DNA from: CAVQAH01 sp963784195
Lineage (GTDB): Bacteria; Acidobacteriota; Vicinamibacteria; Vicinamibacterales; 2-12-FULL-66-21
Reading direction: 5' to 3'
DNA length: 64,000 bases
Assembly: GCA_963784195.1 (NCBI GenBank)
Contig: CAWARA010000015.1
Location: forward strand, 480,709 to 544,708
Of this stretch, positions 1 to 9,272 are shown piece by piece. Position numbers and translations under genes: made by a program. The number at the start of each line of letters is the position of its first letter. Position 1 is the first letter of the stretch. The notes below the pieces were generated by a model, which saw only the letters and a program-made list of their open reading frames with translations, was not told the origin of the DNA and ran no database searches.

Positions 1-1756
1 CGGTGAGGTCTGCCTGCCGGAGGCCGGGGATGTTCGCCACGGAGATCACGTTAGCGGCCGGGTCGCCCGTGCCGATGCCCAGCGTGATCGCCGGCGGGTT
101 GCCGCCGATCGACTCGTACATCGTCGTCCGGCGGAACATGCCGCCGAACGTCATCGTGTGCCGCCCCTTCAGCCAGGTCAGCGTGTTCGAGATGTTGTAG
201 ACCGGATTGTTGCGGGGGATCGGCAGCACGTTGTTTGTCGGCGTCGCCGACGACAAGTTCAGCGGGAAATTGACGACGTTCTCACCGACCCGATTGTAGG
301 AGTTGTCCAGCGTTCTGCCCGGGTTGAACTCTTCATAGTTGCTCTGCACGCCGAACACGGTCTGGTTGAACAGGTTGCCGTTGATCGTCCAGTCGGCGCC
401 GGTCGAGATGATGTAGTAGTTCGACGCGAAACCGCCGTTGACCCGCTCGAGTCCCGGAAACTGCGGGTTGGTCGGCAGGTCGCGGTAGTGGAGGTTCAAC
501 ACACCGCGGATCGCCAGAGACGACGCCGCCTGGTAGTCGACGCGCGCGGTCGGATAGACGTTGATGTTGGGGATCTGCTCGTTGATGAACCTGAACGTGT
601 TCTGGTAGAGCGTCGTTGACGCCGCGAGATCGCCCTGGTTCAGTGTCCCGTTGATGATCTGCAGCTGCGATGCGATGTAGGGATCGATTGTGCCAGGCAG
701 GCCGTTGGAGCGCGCCAGGTCGAGCAGGTTGATCGTGCGGACGCTGTTGTCGGTCGCGGTGTAGCGGTAGATGCCCTGCTGCGCCTCCGGCGTGAGCACG
801 GTCCGATCTTGCGTGTTCTCGCTCGGCGAATACTGCTGCTCGTAGTTGGCGAAGAAGAACAGCTTATTCTGGATGATCGGGCCGCCGACATTGCCGCCGT
901 ACTCGTGCTGCCGCAACTTGGTTTTCGGGATGTCGCGTGACTTGTTCACGGCGCCCTGCGCGTTCAGTTTCTCGCTCTGGTAGGTGTCGAAGAACTGGCC
1001 GCGGAATATGTTGCTGCCACGCTTCGTCGCGAACTGCACCTGCACCGCGCCTTCTGCGCCGGCCTCCGACGTCAGGCCGGCGGTCGAGACGGTGAGCTCC
1101 TCGATGGCGCCGAGGCGAATCGGCGCGAACACGAAGAAGCTGGTGCCGCCGCTGCGGAACCGCTGCGAGTTGTTGTTCACACCGTCGAGGGTAATGTTGA
1201 TGGCGCCGCCGGGCAGGCCGTTGTACTCGCTGTCGCGCGAGCCGGAGCTCTGCGCCGCGCCGGGAACGAGCAGCGCGAAGCTCAGGATGTTGCGGCCGGC
1301 CATCGGCAGCTTGGCGATCTCCTCGTTGCTCACGGTGTTCGCGATGGTCGTCGACGTCGTTTCCACGATGGGAGACTGTCCCTCGACCTGAATCGCCTCG
1401 GTGACCCCGGCAACCTGGAACTGGACGGTCAGGTCGGTCGACCGCGAGGTTTGGACGGTAATGCTCTGAACCGTCACAGGCTGGAAGCCCTGTGCGGTCG
1501 CCGTGAGCGTGTAGGTGCCGGGCTGGAGGTTCGGGAAGACGAATCCGCCGTCCGGTCCGCTTTTACCCTCAAGTGAATTGCCGGTGCCGGTGTCGATCAG
1601 GATGACTACCGTGTTCGGAACCACCGCGCCGGTGGCGTCTTTGACCGTGCCAACGATCTGACCTGTCGTTCGTGTCTGGGCCATCCCTGTCGTTGGGGGC
1701 AATGCGCACACGACCAGGAGCAGCAAGACCAACGTGCGGGAACAAAGGCGATACAT
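1..1756 (-). CDS. TonB-dependent receptor, Oar-like, N-terminal part (runs off window start)
   Basis: The frame is open from the ATG at 1756 to the window edge, about 585 residues, so the C-terminal barrel lies outside. A good ribosome site (GGGAGGAAG) sits just before the ATG. The N-terminus is a Sec signal peptide (MYRLCSRTLVLLLLVVCALP, cleaved near TGMAQ). A carboxypeptidase-regulatory-like domain follows (GQIVGTVKDATGAVVPN at about residues 31-47; DGGFVFPNLQPGTYTLTATA), then a plug-like region (LPMAGRNILSFALLVPG; RGQFFDTYQSEKLNAQGAV). This order is typical of the large Oar/SusC-like outer-membrane receptors that acidobacteria carry in many copies and that probably import oligomers. The substrate cannot be told from sequence. 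No frameshift is visible in the part present. Confidence 0.9.
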   Translation of the reverse strand, partial: MYRLCSRTLVLLLLVVCALPPTTGMAQTRTTGQIVGTVKDATGAVVPNTVVILIDTGTGNSLEGKSGPDGGFVFPNLQPGTYTLTATAQGFQPVTVQSITVQTSRSTDLTVQFQVAGVTEAIQVEGQSPIVETTSTTIANTVSNEEIAKLPMAGRNILSFALLVPGAAQSSGSRDSEYNGLPGGAINITLDGVNNNSQRFRSGGTSFFVFAPIRLGAIEELTVSTAGLTSEAGAEGAVQVQFATKRGSNIFRGQFFDTYQSEKLNAQGAVNKSRDIPKTKLRQHEYGGNVGGPIIQNKLFFFANYEQQYSPSENTQDRTVLTPEAQQGIYRYTATDNSVRTINLLDLARSNGLPGTIDPYIASQLQIINGTLNQGDLAASTTLYQNTFRFINEQIPNINVYPTARVDYQAASSLAIRGVLNLHYRDLPTNPQFPGLERVNGGFASNYYIISTGADWTINGNLFNQTVFGVQSNYEEFNPGRTLDNSYNRVGENVVNFPLNLSSATPTNNVLPIPRNNPVYNISNTLTWLKGRHTMTFGGMFRRTTMYESIGGNPPAITLGIGTGDPAANVISVANIPGLRQADLT

Positions 1757-2025
1757 GCTTCCTCCCTATTCGCAGTATCGAGGTAACAACAGCGGGCGGA
1801 CGAGCGACGAATCTTTCCCGGCGTGCCTCCCGGGTGCTGTTTCGTCTGGTTTGTGATGCTACCGTTCTGCGCCCGGCTGAGCCAATCGGAATCCGTTATG
1901 GCGCCATAACCCCCGTCTCTGCCGTGGGACGAAAAGTTGGATCGCCAGGTCCGGGCGCGGCCCCCTAATGGCCCGATAAGAAGAAACAGTTGGTCCAGGC
2001 GCGTGCCTTCTTCTAGATTGCCGGC
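1757..2025. promoter_or_regulatory. Divergent intergenic region, presumed promoters for both flanking genes
   Basis: This 269-base spacer separates the TonB receptor (-) from the beta-propeller gene (+), so it must hold both 5' control regions. I see the ribosome site of the receptor at its left edge but no convincing -35/-10 pair, palindrome or heptamer repeat. Confidence 0.3.
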
Positions 2026-5000
2026 ATGCGTATAGCTGCTGCGTTCCTGCTGATGTTCCTCGTCGCCGCGCCCGCGCCGGTGACGCAGGGCACGAATGGG
2101 TCGAACGGCCGAGCTCTGTCCGGCCTCGAATGGCGCCTCGTCGGACCGGCCATGTTCGCTGGCCGCGTCGCCGACGTAGCCGGTGTGCCGGGCAACCCCG
2201 ACATCCTTTACGTTGGCGCCGCGTCATCGGGTCTCTACAAGTCGGTCAACGGGGGGGTGACCTTCGATCCGATTTTCGAAACTGGTAACACCCTCTCGAT
2301 TGGTGCCATCGCCGTCCAGGCCGACAAACCCGACGTCGTCTATGTCGGCACGGGCGAGGGCGCCGTCCGCAACAGCATCTCGTTCGGCGACGGCATTTAC
2401 AAGTCCACTGACGGCGGCCGCAGCTGGAAACACCTTGGGCTGGAGAAGACCGAGCGGTTCTCGCGGCTTGCAATCAACCCGGCGGATCCGCAGGTGGTGA
2501 TTGCCGCCGCCCTGGGCCGCGCTTTTGGTCCCAACAGCGAGCGCGGCATCTACCGATCCTCCGACGGCGGCGCGACCTGGCAGCGGACTCTGTTCGTCAA
2601 CGAGACGACCGGCGCCAGCGACGTCGCCTTCGATCCGAAGGATCCGCAGATCGTGTATGCCGGCATGTACGACTATCTGCGTCAGCCCTGGTTCTTCCGT
2701 AGCGGCGGTCCCGGAAGCGGCCTGTACAGGTCGACTGACGGAGGGAAAACGTGGCGCAAGCTGACCGATCCGGCGCTGAAGAACGGGCTCCCGGGTGCCA
2801 GGCTGCTCGGGCGCGTCGGCGTCAGCGTCCATCAGCAGGATCCCAGGATCGTCTACGCCCTGATCGAGGCCGAGGAACAGGGTGTGCTGTGGCGCTCTCA
2901 GGACCGGGGCGAGACGTGGGCGGTCGTGAACAACGAACGGCGGATCAACAACCGGCCCTTCTACTACACGCAGGTGCGCAGCGACCCGGTGGATCCGAAC
3001 CGCGTCTACACGCTTGCGGGCTCCTTCAATGTCTCGACGGACGGCGGCCGCACATTCGGTCCGACCGGAGGCCGGATGTTCGGCGACCATCACGCGCTCT
3101 GGATCGATCCGACCAATCCGAAACGGCTGCTCTCGGGCACCGACGGCGGCTTCTTCATTTCCAACGACTACGGCCGGAACTGGGACTTCGTGAACAACAT
3201 GCCGATGGCGCAGGCGTATCACGTCGGCATCGACATGGCAGAGCCGTACAACGTCCTTGGCGGATTCCAGGATCACGAGATCTGGCGCGGCCCGAACGAG
3301 AAGTGGAATCAGGTCGGCGTGCGAGAGGGCGATTGGGTCCGTCTTCGGTATATGGCCGACGGCATGTACACGCTGACCGATCCTCGCGATCCCAACCTGA
3401 TTTACTACAACGGACACTTCGGCGACATCACTCGGCTGGACATGCGCACGCAGGAGGAACGCTACATCCAGCCGTACCCGCCAGGTCCGGCCGGCGGCGG
3501 CGCCAACCTCGAGAAGTACCGCTTCAACTGGAACTCGCCAATCCACATGTCGCCCTCGAACCCCGACGTGCTCTATTACGGCAGCAATGTGTTGTTCAAG
3601 ACGACCGACCGCGGCGAGACCTGGACCGCGATCAGTCCCGATCTATCGACCAACGATCCCGAGAAGCAGAAGACGAGCGGCGGTCCGATCAATACCGACA
3701 ACACCCGCGCGGAATTCCATTGCACCATCATCTCGATCGCCGAGAGCCCTCGCGATCCCTCGGTGATCTGGGCAGGCACGGATGACGGAAACGTCCAGGT
3801 GACGCGGGATGGCGGGAAGAGCTGGACCAACGTCGCGCCGAACATGACCGGCGCTCCGAAGTTCTCCTGGGTGTCCTCGATCAGCGCGTCCACGGTCGAC
3901 GCCGGAACAGCCTACCTGACGATCGACCAGCATCGCCTGGACGACTTCAAGCCGTACGTCTTCGTGACCAACGACTACGGCCGTTCCTGGCGCGCGATCA
4001 GCCAGGGTCTGCGCGGATACGCCCATATCGTGCTCGAAGATGCGAAGTCGCCGAACCTCCTCTACGTCGGAACCGAGCTCGGCATCTGGGCATCATTCGA
4101 CAAGGGCGTCACGTGGACGGATCTGCGCCTTGGCCTTCCACCACTCGCGGTGGTCGACATGAAGCTGCATCCTCGCGACAACGACCTGGTGATCGCCACA
4201 CACGCCCGCGGCTTCTACATCCTGGACGACGTGACGCCGCTGCAGGAGATGGCATCAGCAGCGCGGAGCTTCAGCTCCGCGTCACCCTCCGCGTCGGCGC
4301 ACCAATTCTCTTCAAACCCATGCCCGCCGTCCGCTACACGCCAGCCAGCGACACCAGCGTGCTGGGCAACCGCGTGTGGGTCGCGCGCAACCAACCGTAC
4401 GGGGGCATCATCACCTACTCGCTGCCGCAGACGATTGCAGGCGGCGTCGAGATCTCCGTCAAGGACGCGTCGGGCCGCGAAGTGCAAGCCCTTCGCGGTC
4501 CGGGCGCTGCCGGGCTGAATCGAGCCGTCTGGAACCTCGCCGAGTCCTCTTCGTGCCCGCCTGTCACCGATTCAGCGGAGGCTGGCAGGGGCCGGGGCCG
4601 CGGGCGGGGCGGTCGCGGGGGCGGCGGCACCTGGGTGCGCGCCATCCCGGGCGAGTACACCGTCCAGCTCGCCGCGGCAGGACAGACCGTGCAGCAACCA
4701 CTGACCGTGCGTCCCGATCCGCGCATCAAGACCACGTCCGAGGACATGCAAGCGTGGCTGACCGCCGCCCGCACCATCGAGCGCACCGAATGTTCGCTCG
4801 ATCGCGCTGCGGCCGAGCTCTCAGGTATCGAGCGGCGCCTGAGCGAGATGGAATCGCGAGGAGGTGCGACGGCGACGAAAGCCCAGATCGACGAGGTGCG
4901 CCGCGAGCTGCGGCCGATCGTCCTGGCGCTGCGCGGCGACACGCGCGATCCGGGTCACGTGAACCTTCCCGGCCGGATCAACTGGCTGACCATTCAGGTC

Positions 5001-5114
5001 GGCAACTACAGCGGCCGCCCGACCGCCGCGCAGATGGAATGGATCGCGACCTACGCCAAACAGGCCGAGTCGGTGATCGCGGCGCTCGATGGCGTCAAAG
5101 CGAAGATCAAGTGA
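2026..5114 (+). CDS. Secreted VPS10/sortilin-like BNR beta-propeller protein, frameshifted
   Basis: The product starts with a signal peptide (MRIAAAFLLMFLVAAPAPVT) and continues as a long beta-propeller with repeated Asp-box/BNR motifs (STDGGRSWKHL, SSDGGATWQRT, STDGGKTWRKL, SQDRGETWAVV, TTDRGETWTAI, TRDGGKSWTNV). Such proteins, often annotated as glycosyl hydrolase or VPS10 domain protein, are abundant in acidobacteria; enzymatic activity is unproven. The first frame is good to about 4250 (GFYILDDVTPLQEM). Homology then resumes in another frame from about 4310 (LFKPMPAVRYTPASDTSVLG) and runs to 5114 through a Gly/Arg-rich linker and a C-terminal helical domain. The break coincides with a 29-base palindromic element at 4257-4285 that recurs at 63256-63284, so either the element's insertion or a sequence error broke the frame. 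The intact protein would be about 1,030 residues. Confidence 0.8.
4257..4285. repeat. REP-like palindromic element inside a coding region
   Basis: The core is a 9-base-pair stem (4262-4270 with 4273-4281) with a 2-base TC loop. All 29 bases occur again, reverse-complemented, at 63256-63284 in an intergenic region. Here the element sits at the junction between the propeller and the C-terminal domain of the BNR protein, where the reading frame changes. Read in the downstream frame it encodes SSAELQLRVT. Confidence 0.75.
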
Positions 5115-5121
5115 TGTAGTG

Positions 5122-5213
5122 CCGTGGTTCGTGGACCGTGGTCCGTGTCTCGTCGGGCCGTCGGGCTGCCACAGGCGATAGGCGAGACACGAACTACGGA
5201 CTACGGACCACGG
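5122..5213. repeat. Heptamer-phased inverted repeat (CCGTGGT class) at a convergent junction
   Basis: The left arm (5122-5155) reads in 7-base steps CCGTGGT, TCGTGGA, CCGTGGT, CCGTGTC, TCGTCG. The right arm (5180-5213) is its imperfect reverse complement with the same 7-base phase, leaving a loop of about 24 bases. It fills the gap between the ends of the BNR gene (+) and the Gfo/Idh gene (-). The same inner sequence CGTGTCTCG is found in the repeat at 25791. Confidence 0.75.
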
Positions 5214-5273
5214 ACGCGGAGCATGTAGACACGCTACTCCATGCTCGGGGACCGTTCAGGCGCGTCCGTGGAA

Positions 5274-6290
5274 TCAGGTGATCGGTATGTGATTCCCGCT
5301 CGCGGCGGACTTGAAGATAGCCTCGATGCACGTCATGTTGGCCACGGCGTCCTCGATCGGCGGATCGACGGGGTGCCCTTCGATGACAGCACGCGAAAAG
5401 AGATCGGCCTGAATCGTGTACTGGTCGCAGACCGGCAACTCGATGGTTTCGGCTCCGGTGCCGCGGAAGTCGGTGGCGATGTCGACGACGATCTGGCACG
5501 GGCGGTCGGGTGGGGCGTTGAAGGGAATGACGATGTCGATGCGGCCTTTGGTGCCGAAGATCTGGATGCGCTGATAAGGCGTCATCTGCGTGCTGCAGGT
5601 GCCGACGGCGTGCCCGCCGCCGTAGTCGAGCATGATCGAGGTCAATCGATCGACCTGGAGCTTCGGGTCGTGCTCCATGAATCCTGAGACTCGCACCGGT
5701 TCGCGCTCGAAGATGAACCTGGACGTGTTGACGAGATAACACCCGATGTCCATCAGCGCCCCGCCGCCGATCTCGGGGATGTTGCGGATGTTTGCCGGAT
5801 CGTCGTTGAAGTAGCTGAAGTACCCCAGCATCGATCGCAGCGTGCCGATACGCCCCTCACGAACCAGCTCGCGGGCTTTCACCCATTGCGGGTGCGCCCG
5901 CACCATGAACGCTTCCTGAATCTGCTTGCCTGTGGCGTTGCGTACTGCGATCAGCCGGCGCGCCTCCGCCGTCGTGAGCGCGATCGGCTTCTCGCAGAGG
6001 ACATGCTTGCCGGATTCCGCCGCGCGAATCGTCCAGGGCACGTGCAGGTGATTGGGGAGCGGGTTGTAGACCGCGTCGATGTCGGGGTCTGCGAGCAGTT
6101 CCTCGTACGAGCCGTAGGCCCTTCGAATCTTCAGCGACGCCGCTGCGTCCCTGGCCCTGGCCAGGTCGCGCGAGGCGATCGCCGCGACGTCGCAGACCGC
6201 GCTTTGCTGCATGGCTGGGATCACTTTGGCGGTCGCAATCTTCGCGACGCCCAGCACACCCCATCGAAGTTTTGACAATTTAGCCGTCAT
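5274..6290 (-). CDS. Gfo/Idh/MocA family NAD(P)-dependent oxidoreductase
   Basis: A complete 338-residue product. The N-terminal Rossmann fold begins LRWGVLGVAKIATAKVIPAM, followed by the family's NPLPNHLHVPW and EKPIAL segments at about residues 85-110, where the EKP lysine is the conserved catalytic or cofactor-contacting residue. The C-terminal alpha/beta domain contains GGGALMDIGCYLV. Relatives oxidise or reduce sugars, inositols and dihydrodiols (for example glucose-fructose oxidoreductase); the substrate is not evident. I chose the ATG at 6290 because the fold starts there and sequence upstream is not protein-like, though the ribosome site is weak. It is divergent from the HbpS-like gene, 71 bases away. 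Confidence 0.9.
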   Translation of the reverse strand: MTAKLSKLRWGVLGVAKIATAKVIPAMQQSAVCDVAAIASRDLARARDAAASLKIRRAYGSYEELLADPDIDAVYNPLPNHLHVPWTIRAAESGKHVLCEKPIALTTAEARRLIAVRNATGKQIQEAFMVRAHPQWVKARELVREGRIGTLRSMLGYFSYFNDDPANIRNIPEIGGGALMDIGCYLVNTSRFIFEREPVRVSGFMEHDPKLQVDRLTSIMLDYGGGHAVGTCSTQMTPYQRIQIFGTKGRIDIVIPFNAPPDRPCQIVVDIATDFRGTGAETIELPVCDQYTIQADLFSRAVIEGHPVDPPIEDAVANMTCIEAIFKSAASGNHIPIT

Positions 6291-6361
6291 GGTCCAAGGT
6301 GACTCACTCGTCAGTGGATCGTACGTCGAGAGTCGAATTTCACAATCCGGAGGAGATTGGA

Positions 6362-6853
6362 ATGTGTCGCATCGGGATTCTACTCGTAGTGCTGTTGTGG
6401 CTGCCGCCTCTTGAGCAAACCCCCGGTCCGACGATGCCCCTGCCGACAAAACCGGTACTGACGCTGGACGTCGCGCGCCGGGTCGCGGCCGCCGCCGAGG
6501 CCGAGGCCGCGCGGAACAACTGGGCCGTCGCGATTGCCGTCCTCGACGACGCGGGGCATCTGGTGGTGTTTCACAGGATGGACGGCGCCAAGCTCGTCGC
6601 GATCGACATCGCGATTCGAAAGGCGCGCACCGCGGTGTACTTCCAGGGGCCGACCAAGGCGCTCGAAGAGGAAGTTGCGGGCGGACGGACGGCGCTGCTG
6701 CCGATCGACGGTTTCATGCCCCTGGAAGGTGGTGTGCCGCTGATCGTCGACGGAAAGCTCGTTGGCGCGGTCGGAGTCAGCGGCGTGGCCGGGAATCAGG
6801 ATGCGCAGTGCGCGCTGGCTGGCGCCAAGGCGCTCACGCGAGGATCTCGCTGA
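6362..6853 (+). CDS. GlcG/HbpS-like haem-binding domain protein, probably exported
   Basis: A 163-residue product with a good ribosome site (GGAGGA, 9 bases before the ATG at 6362). The N-terminal hydrophobic stretch CRIGILLVVLLWLPP looks like a signal peptide. The rest is one GlcG/HbpS domain: LTLDVARRVAAAAEAEA, AIAVLDDAGHLVVFHRMDGA, and the Gly-rich GGVPLIVDGKLVGAVGVSG close to the C-terminus. HbpS of Streptomyces binds haem and senses redox stress, and GlcG accompanies glycolate oxidation; the role here is unknown. It is divergent from the oxidoreductase. Confidence 0.85.
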   Translation: MCRIGILLVVLLWLPPLEQTPGPTMPLPTKPVLTLDVARRVAAAAEAEAARNNWAVAIAVLDDAGHLVVFHRMDGAKLVAIDIAIRKARTAVYFQGPTKALEEEVAGGRTALLPIDGFMPLEGGVPLIVDGKLVGAVGVSGVAGNQDAQCALAGAKALTRGSR

Positions 6854-6865
6854 GCTCTTGGAGTT

Positions 6866-7760
6866 CGCAACCCTTTAGCGCCGCGGAAGCGAGCGCAGCG
6901 AGAGTACGAGCGGAGGCGGTTTTTTCGCCCTTCGACCATGCTCAGGGCGCTTCGAGCCGAGTCGACGGGCGGCTCGTGGAAACCGCCCTCGGACGGACAA
7001 CGTCGGCACTCCGTCGGCAGCCGCAGAGTCTTTCACTCAGTTATCCTCGCTCGACGTAAACAGCGTCGACGATGACTTCGAGCGGGCCTGTCGTCATGGT
7101 CGCCGCTGCCGCGTGGCAGCACGGTCCTGGCTCCGTTCGCCGACCGCCGGACTACGCACGCCGGGAACGCTCCCTGCGCTCATACCCTGACGCTCCCGCG
7201 GCGACTACGGGTGATCCCGACGACATCTGCCTCAGCGCCCGATGCGCTGGGGTTGTCAGCCCGCCACGGATCGCACGCCGGGAAGTCGCCGCGAGGAATC
7301 GGCTCCGGTCGCGTTCCGGCTTCGCCGCGCGTCGGCGTGCTCCGACGGCGGTCGTCGAACGAAACCAGGCCCGTTGCGGCACATGCGCGGCACTGTCCGC
7401 TGTCTGAGAGCGGTGTCAGCCGCTGGTGACTGTGCAGAGCTGACGGTCACGCAGTGCCGGCCTTGGCCGGCCGAGGACGTCTGGAGCGAGGCACGCGCTG
7501 CGCCCGGTTTGTTCACGGGCGCGGGAAAACGGGCGGAGCGATACCACGCGGCGAGTTCGCGCCCAGCGATCCGTGCCGTTCTGATAACCCCCGGCGCATC
7601 GGGCGCAACGCATATGTCGTCGAACCGCATCCCTTACTCGCCGCGGACCCGAGCGCAGCGAGAGTATGAGCGGAGCACGTTTTCCGGCTCGCGGAAGCCG
7701 GCCTCGGACGGACAAGGCCGGCACTGCGTCGGCAGCGAAGAGTCGTTCGACTCGGTTAGC
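6866..7760. repeat. Gene-free mosaic of related direct and inverted repeats
   Basis: No convincing gene lies between 6854 and 7832. Blocks 6866-7045 and 7626-7760 are direct copies: both start CGCAWCCCTT, share GAGCGCAGCGAGAGTAYGAG, and end with CCTCGGACGGACAA, CGTCGGCAG and GAGTC. Block 7216-7320 is an inverted copy of about 7524-7623, sharing CGACGACAT, GCGCCCGATGCGC, CACGGATCGC and TCGCCGCG. The right-hand direct copy and the inverted copy are contiguous, so one element of about 250 bases seems present in one near-full inverted pair (centre near 7420) plus a partial copy. Inside the first copy a short hairpin (6926-6949, arms CGCCCT/AGGGCG) interrupts the match. Open frames here are long only because of GC content. 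Confidence 0.65.
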
Positions 7761-7832
7761 TTAGTCTGCTCCTCTTCTCTTGTTTAATCGGGCGCATGGT
7801 TGCCTGTTTGAGGCCCCGAATGCGCCAGGCTC

Positions 7833-9272
7833 TTACGCGAGGATCTCTTTGATGAGATGGCCGTGCACGTCGGTCAGGCGCATGTCGCGGCCGTTGAACC
7901 GGTAGGTGAGACGCTCGTAGTCGAGCCCCAGCAAGTGGAGAATCGTGGCGTGCAGTTCGTAGACGCTCTTGGGGTTCTCCACGGCTCTATAGCCGTACTG
8001 GTCGGTGGCGCCGACGACCGTGCCACCCTTGACGCCGCCGCCCGCCAGCCAGATGCTGAAACCGTTCGCATTGTGATCGCGGCCGTCCATGCGTTCCGAG
8101 ATCGGCAGGCGGCCGAACTCGCCATGCCAGATGATCAGCGTCGACTCGAACATGCCGCGGCTCTTCAAGTCCTTGATCAGCCCGGCGATCGGTTTGTCCG
8201 TCTCGGCGCAGTGCAGCCCGTGATTTCCTTTCAAATCCCAATGCGCGTCCCAGCTCGGCTCGAAGTTTCCGCCGCCTGAGAAAATCTGCACGAACCGCAC
8301 GCCTCGCTCGACGAGGCGCCGGGCCATCAGCATCTGACGGCCGAAGTAGTCGGTCGGCTGCTCGCCGACGCCGTAGAGTTTCTTCGTGGCGTCGGTCTCG
8401 CGGCTGATATCGATCGCTTCGGGCGCGTGCGTCTGCATTCGGAACGCCAGCTCGTAGGAGTGGATCCGCGCCGACAGTTCGGTGTCCTGCGGATTCTCCG
8501 AGGCGTGCCTCTCGTTCAGCTCGTGCAGCAGCCGCAGCCATCGGCGCTGCTCGTCGGGCGTGCGCGCCGCCGGCGGCTTGAGATCGACGATGGGGCTGCC
8601 CGTATCGCGGAACTGCGTGCCCTGATACGCGGCCGGCATGTAGCCGTTGCCCCAGTTCGGCGGGCCGTTGATCGGCCCGCCTCGATAGTCGGTGAACACG
8701 ATGAAGCCTGGCAGGTTCTCGTTCTCGCTCCCGAGGCCGTACGTCACCCAGCTGCCCACGCTCGGATGGCCGGCCAGAATGCTCCCGGTGTTCATCTGGA
8801 ACAACGCAGGGCCGTGCGCCGGGCTCAGCGAGTGCATCGATCGGATCAGCGCGATGTCGTCGACGTGGCCCGCCACGTGTGGGAAGAGCTCCGACACCTC
8901 GGTGCCGGACTGGCCGTGCTTCTTGAATGTCCACGGTGACGGCATGAGGCCGCCCGGCGTGCCCATCGTTGCGCGGACTTCGCCGACGCCGGTCATCGTC
9001 TCGCCCTGATACTTCAGCAGGGCCGGCTTCGGATCGAACGTATCCACCTGGCTGGCGCCGCCGTAGCAGAAGATCGAGATGACCGCTTTGGCTTTCGCGG
9101 GAAAGTGCTGCGGCTGCGGCGCCAGCGGATTCTGGGGCGCCGCCGCCAGCAGGCCCTGACGCCCGAGCAGGTCGGCGAACGCAAGGCCAGCGATGCCGCC
9201 GCCAAGGCGCGAGATCAGTTCGCGTCGCGAGAGCAGCAGGTCCGCCGATCGGGAACAGCAGCGGTGACTCAT
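7833..9272 (-). CDS. DUF1501 domain-containing protein, Tat-exported
   Basis: A 479-residue product. The N-terminus has a twin-arginine-type signal (SRRELISRLGGGIAGLAFAD). The body matches the DUF1501 family, which has a sulfatase/alkaline-phosphatase-like fold: ISIFCYGGASQVDTFDPKP, LIRSMHSLSPAHGPALFQMN, IIWHGEFGRLP and RDHNANGFSIWLAGGGVKGG. The start codon overlaps the stop of the upstream DUF1553 gene by four bases (ATGA), so the two are co-translated. The pair is a hallmark of Planctomycetes and also common in acidobacteria. It is thought to act in extracellular polymer breakdown, but its chemistry is undefined. Confidence 0.92.
   Translation of the reverse strand: MSHRCCSRSADLLLSRRELISRLGGGIAGLAFADLLGRQGLLAAAPQNPLAPQPQHFPAKAKAVISIFCYGGASQVDTFDPKPALLKYQGETMTGVGEVRATMGTPGGLMPSPWTFKKHGQSGTEVSELFPHVAGHVDDIALIRSMHSLSPAHGPALFQMNTGSILAGHPSVGSWVTYGLGSENENLPGFIVFTDYRGGPINGPPNWGNGYMPAAYQGTQFRDTGSPIVDLKPPAARTPDEQRRWLRLLHELNERHASENPQDTELSARIHSYELAFRMQTHAPEAIDISRETDATKKLYGVGEQPTDYFGRQMLMARRLVERGVRFVQIFSGGGNFEPSWDAHWDLKGNHGLHCAETDKPIAGLIKDLKSRGMFESTLIIWHGEFGRLPISERMDGRDHNANGFSIWLAGGGVKGGTVVGATDQYGYRAVENPKSVYELHATILHLLGLDYERLTYRFNGRDMRLTDVHGHLIKEILA

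Noticed and set aside
2224..3546. 440-residue open frame antisense to the BNR gene
   Set aside because: A shadow of a high-GC gene; the plus-strand frame has clear Asp-box repeats and a signal peptide.
6866..7760. CRISPR array
   Set aside because: Repeats are few, diverged, partly inverted and not evenly spaced by unique spacers; no cas genes.
7072..7787. Several overlapping open frames of 70-180 residues on both strands after the HbpS-like gene
   Set aside because: They lie wholly in the repeat mosaic, lack ribosome sites, and their mutual similarity follows from the repeated DNA, not from codon-level conservation.
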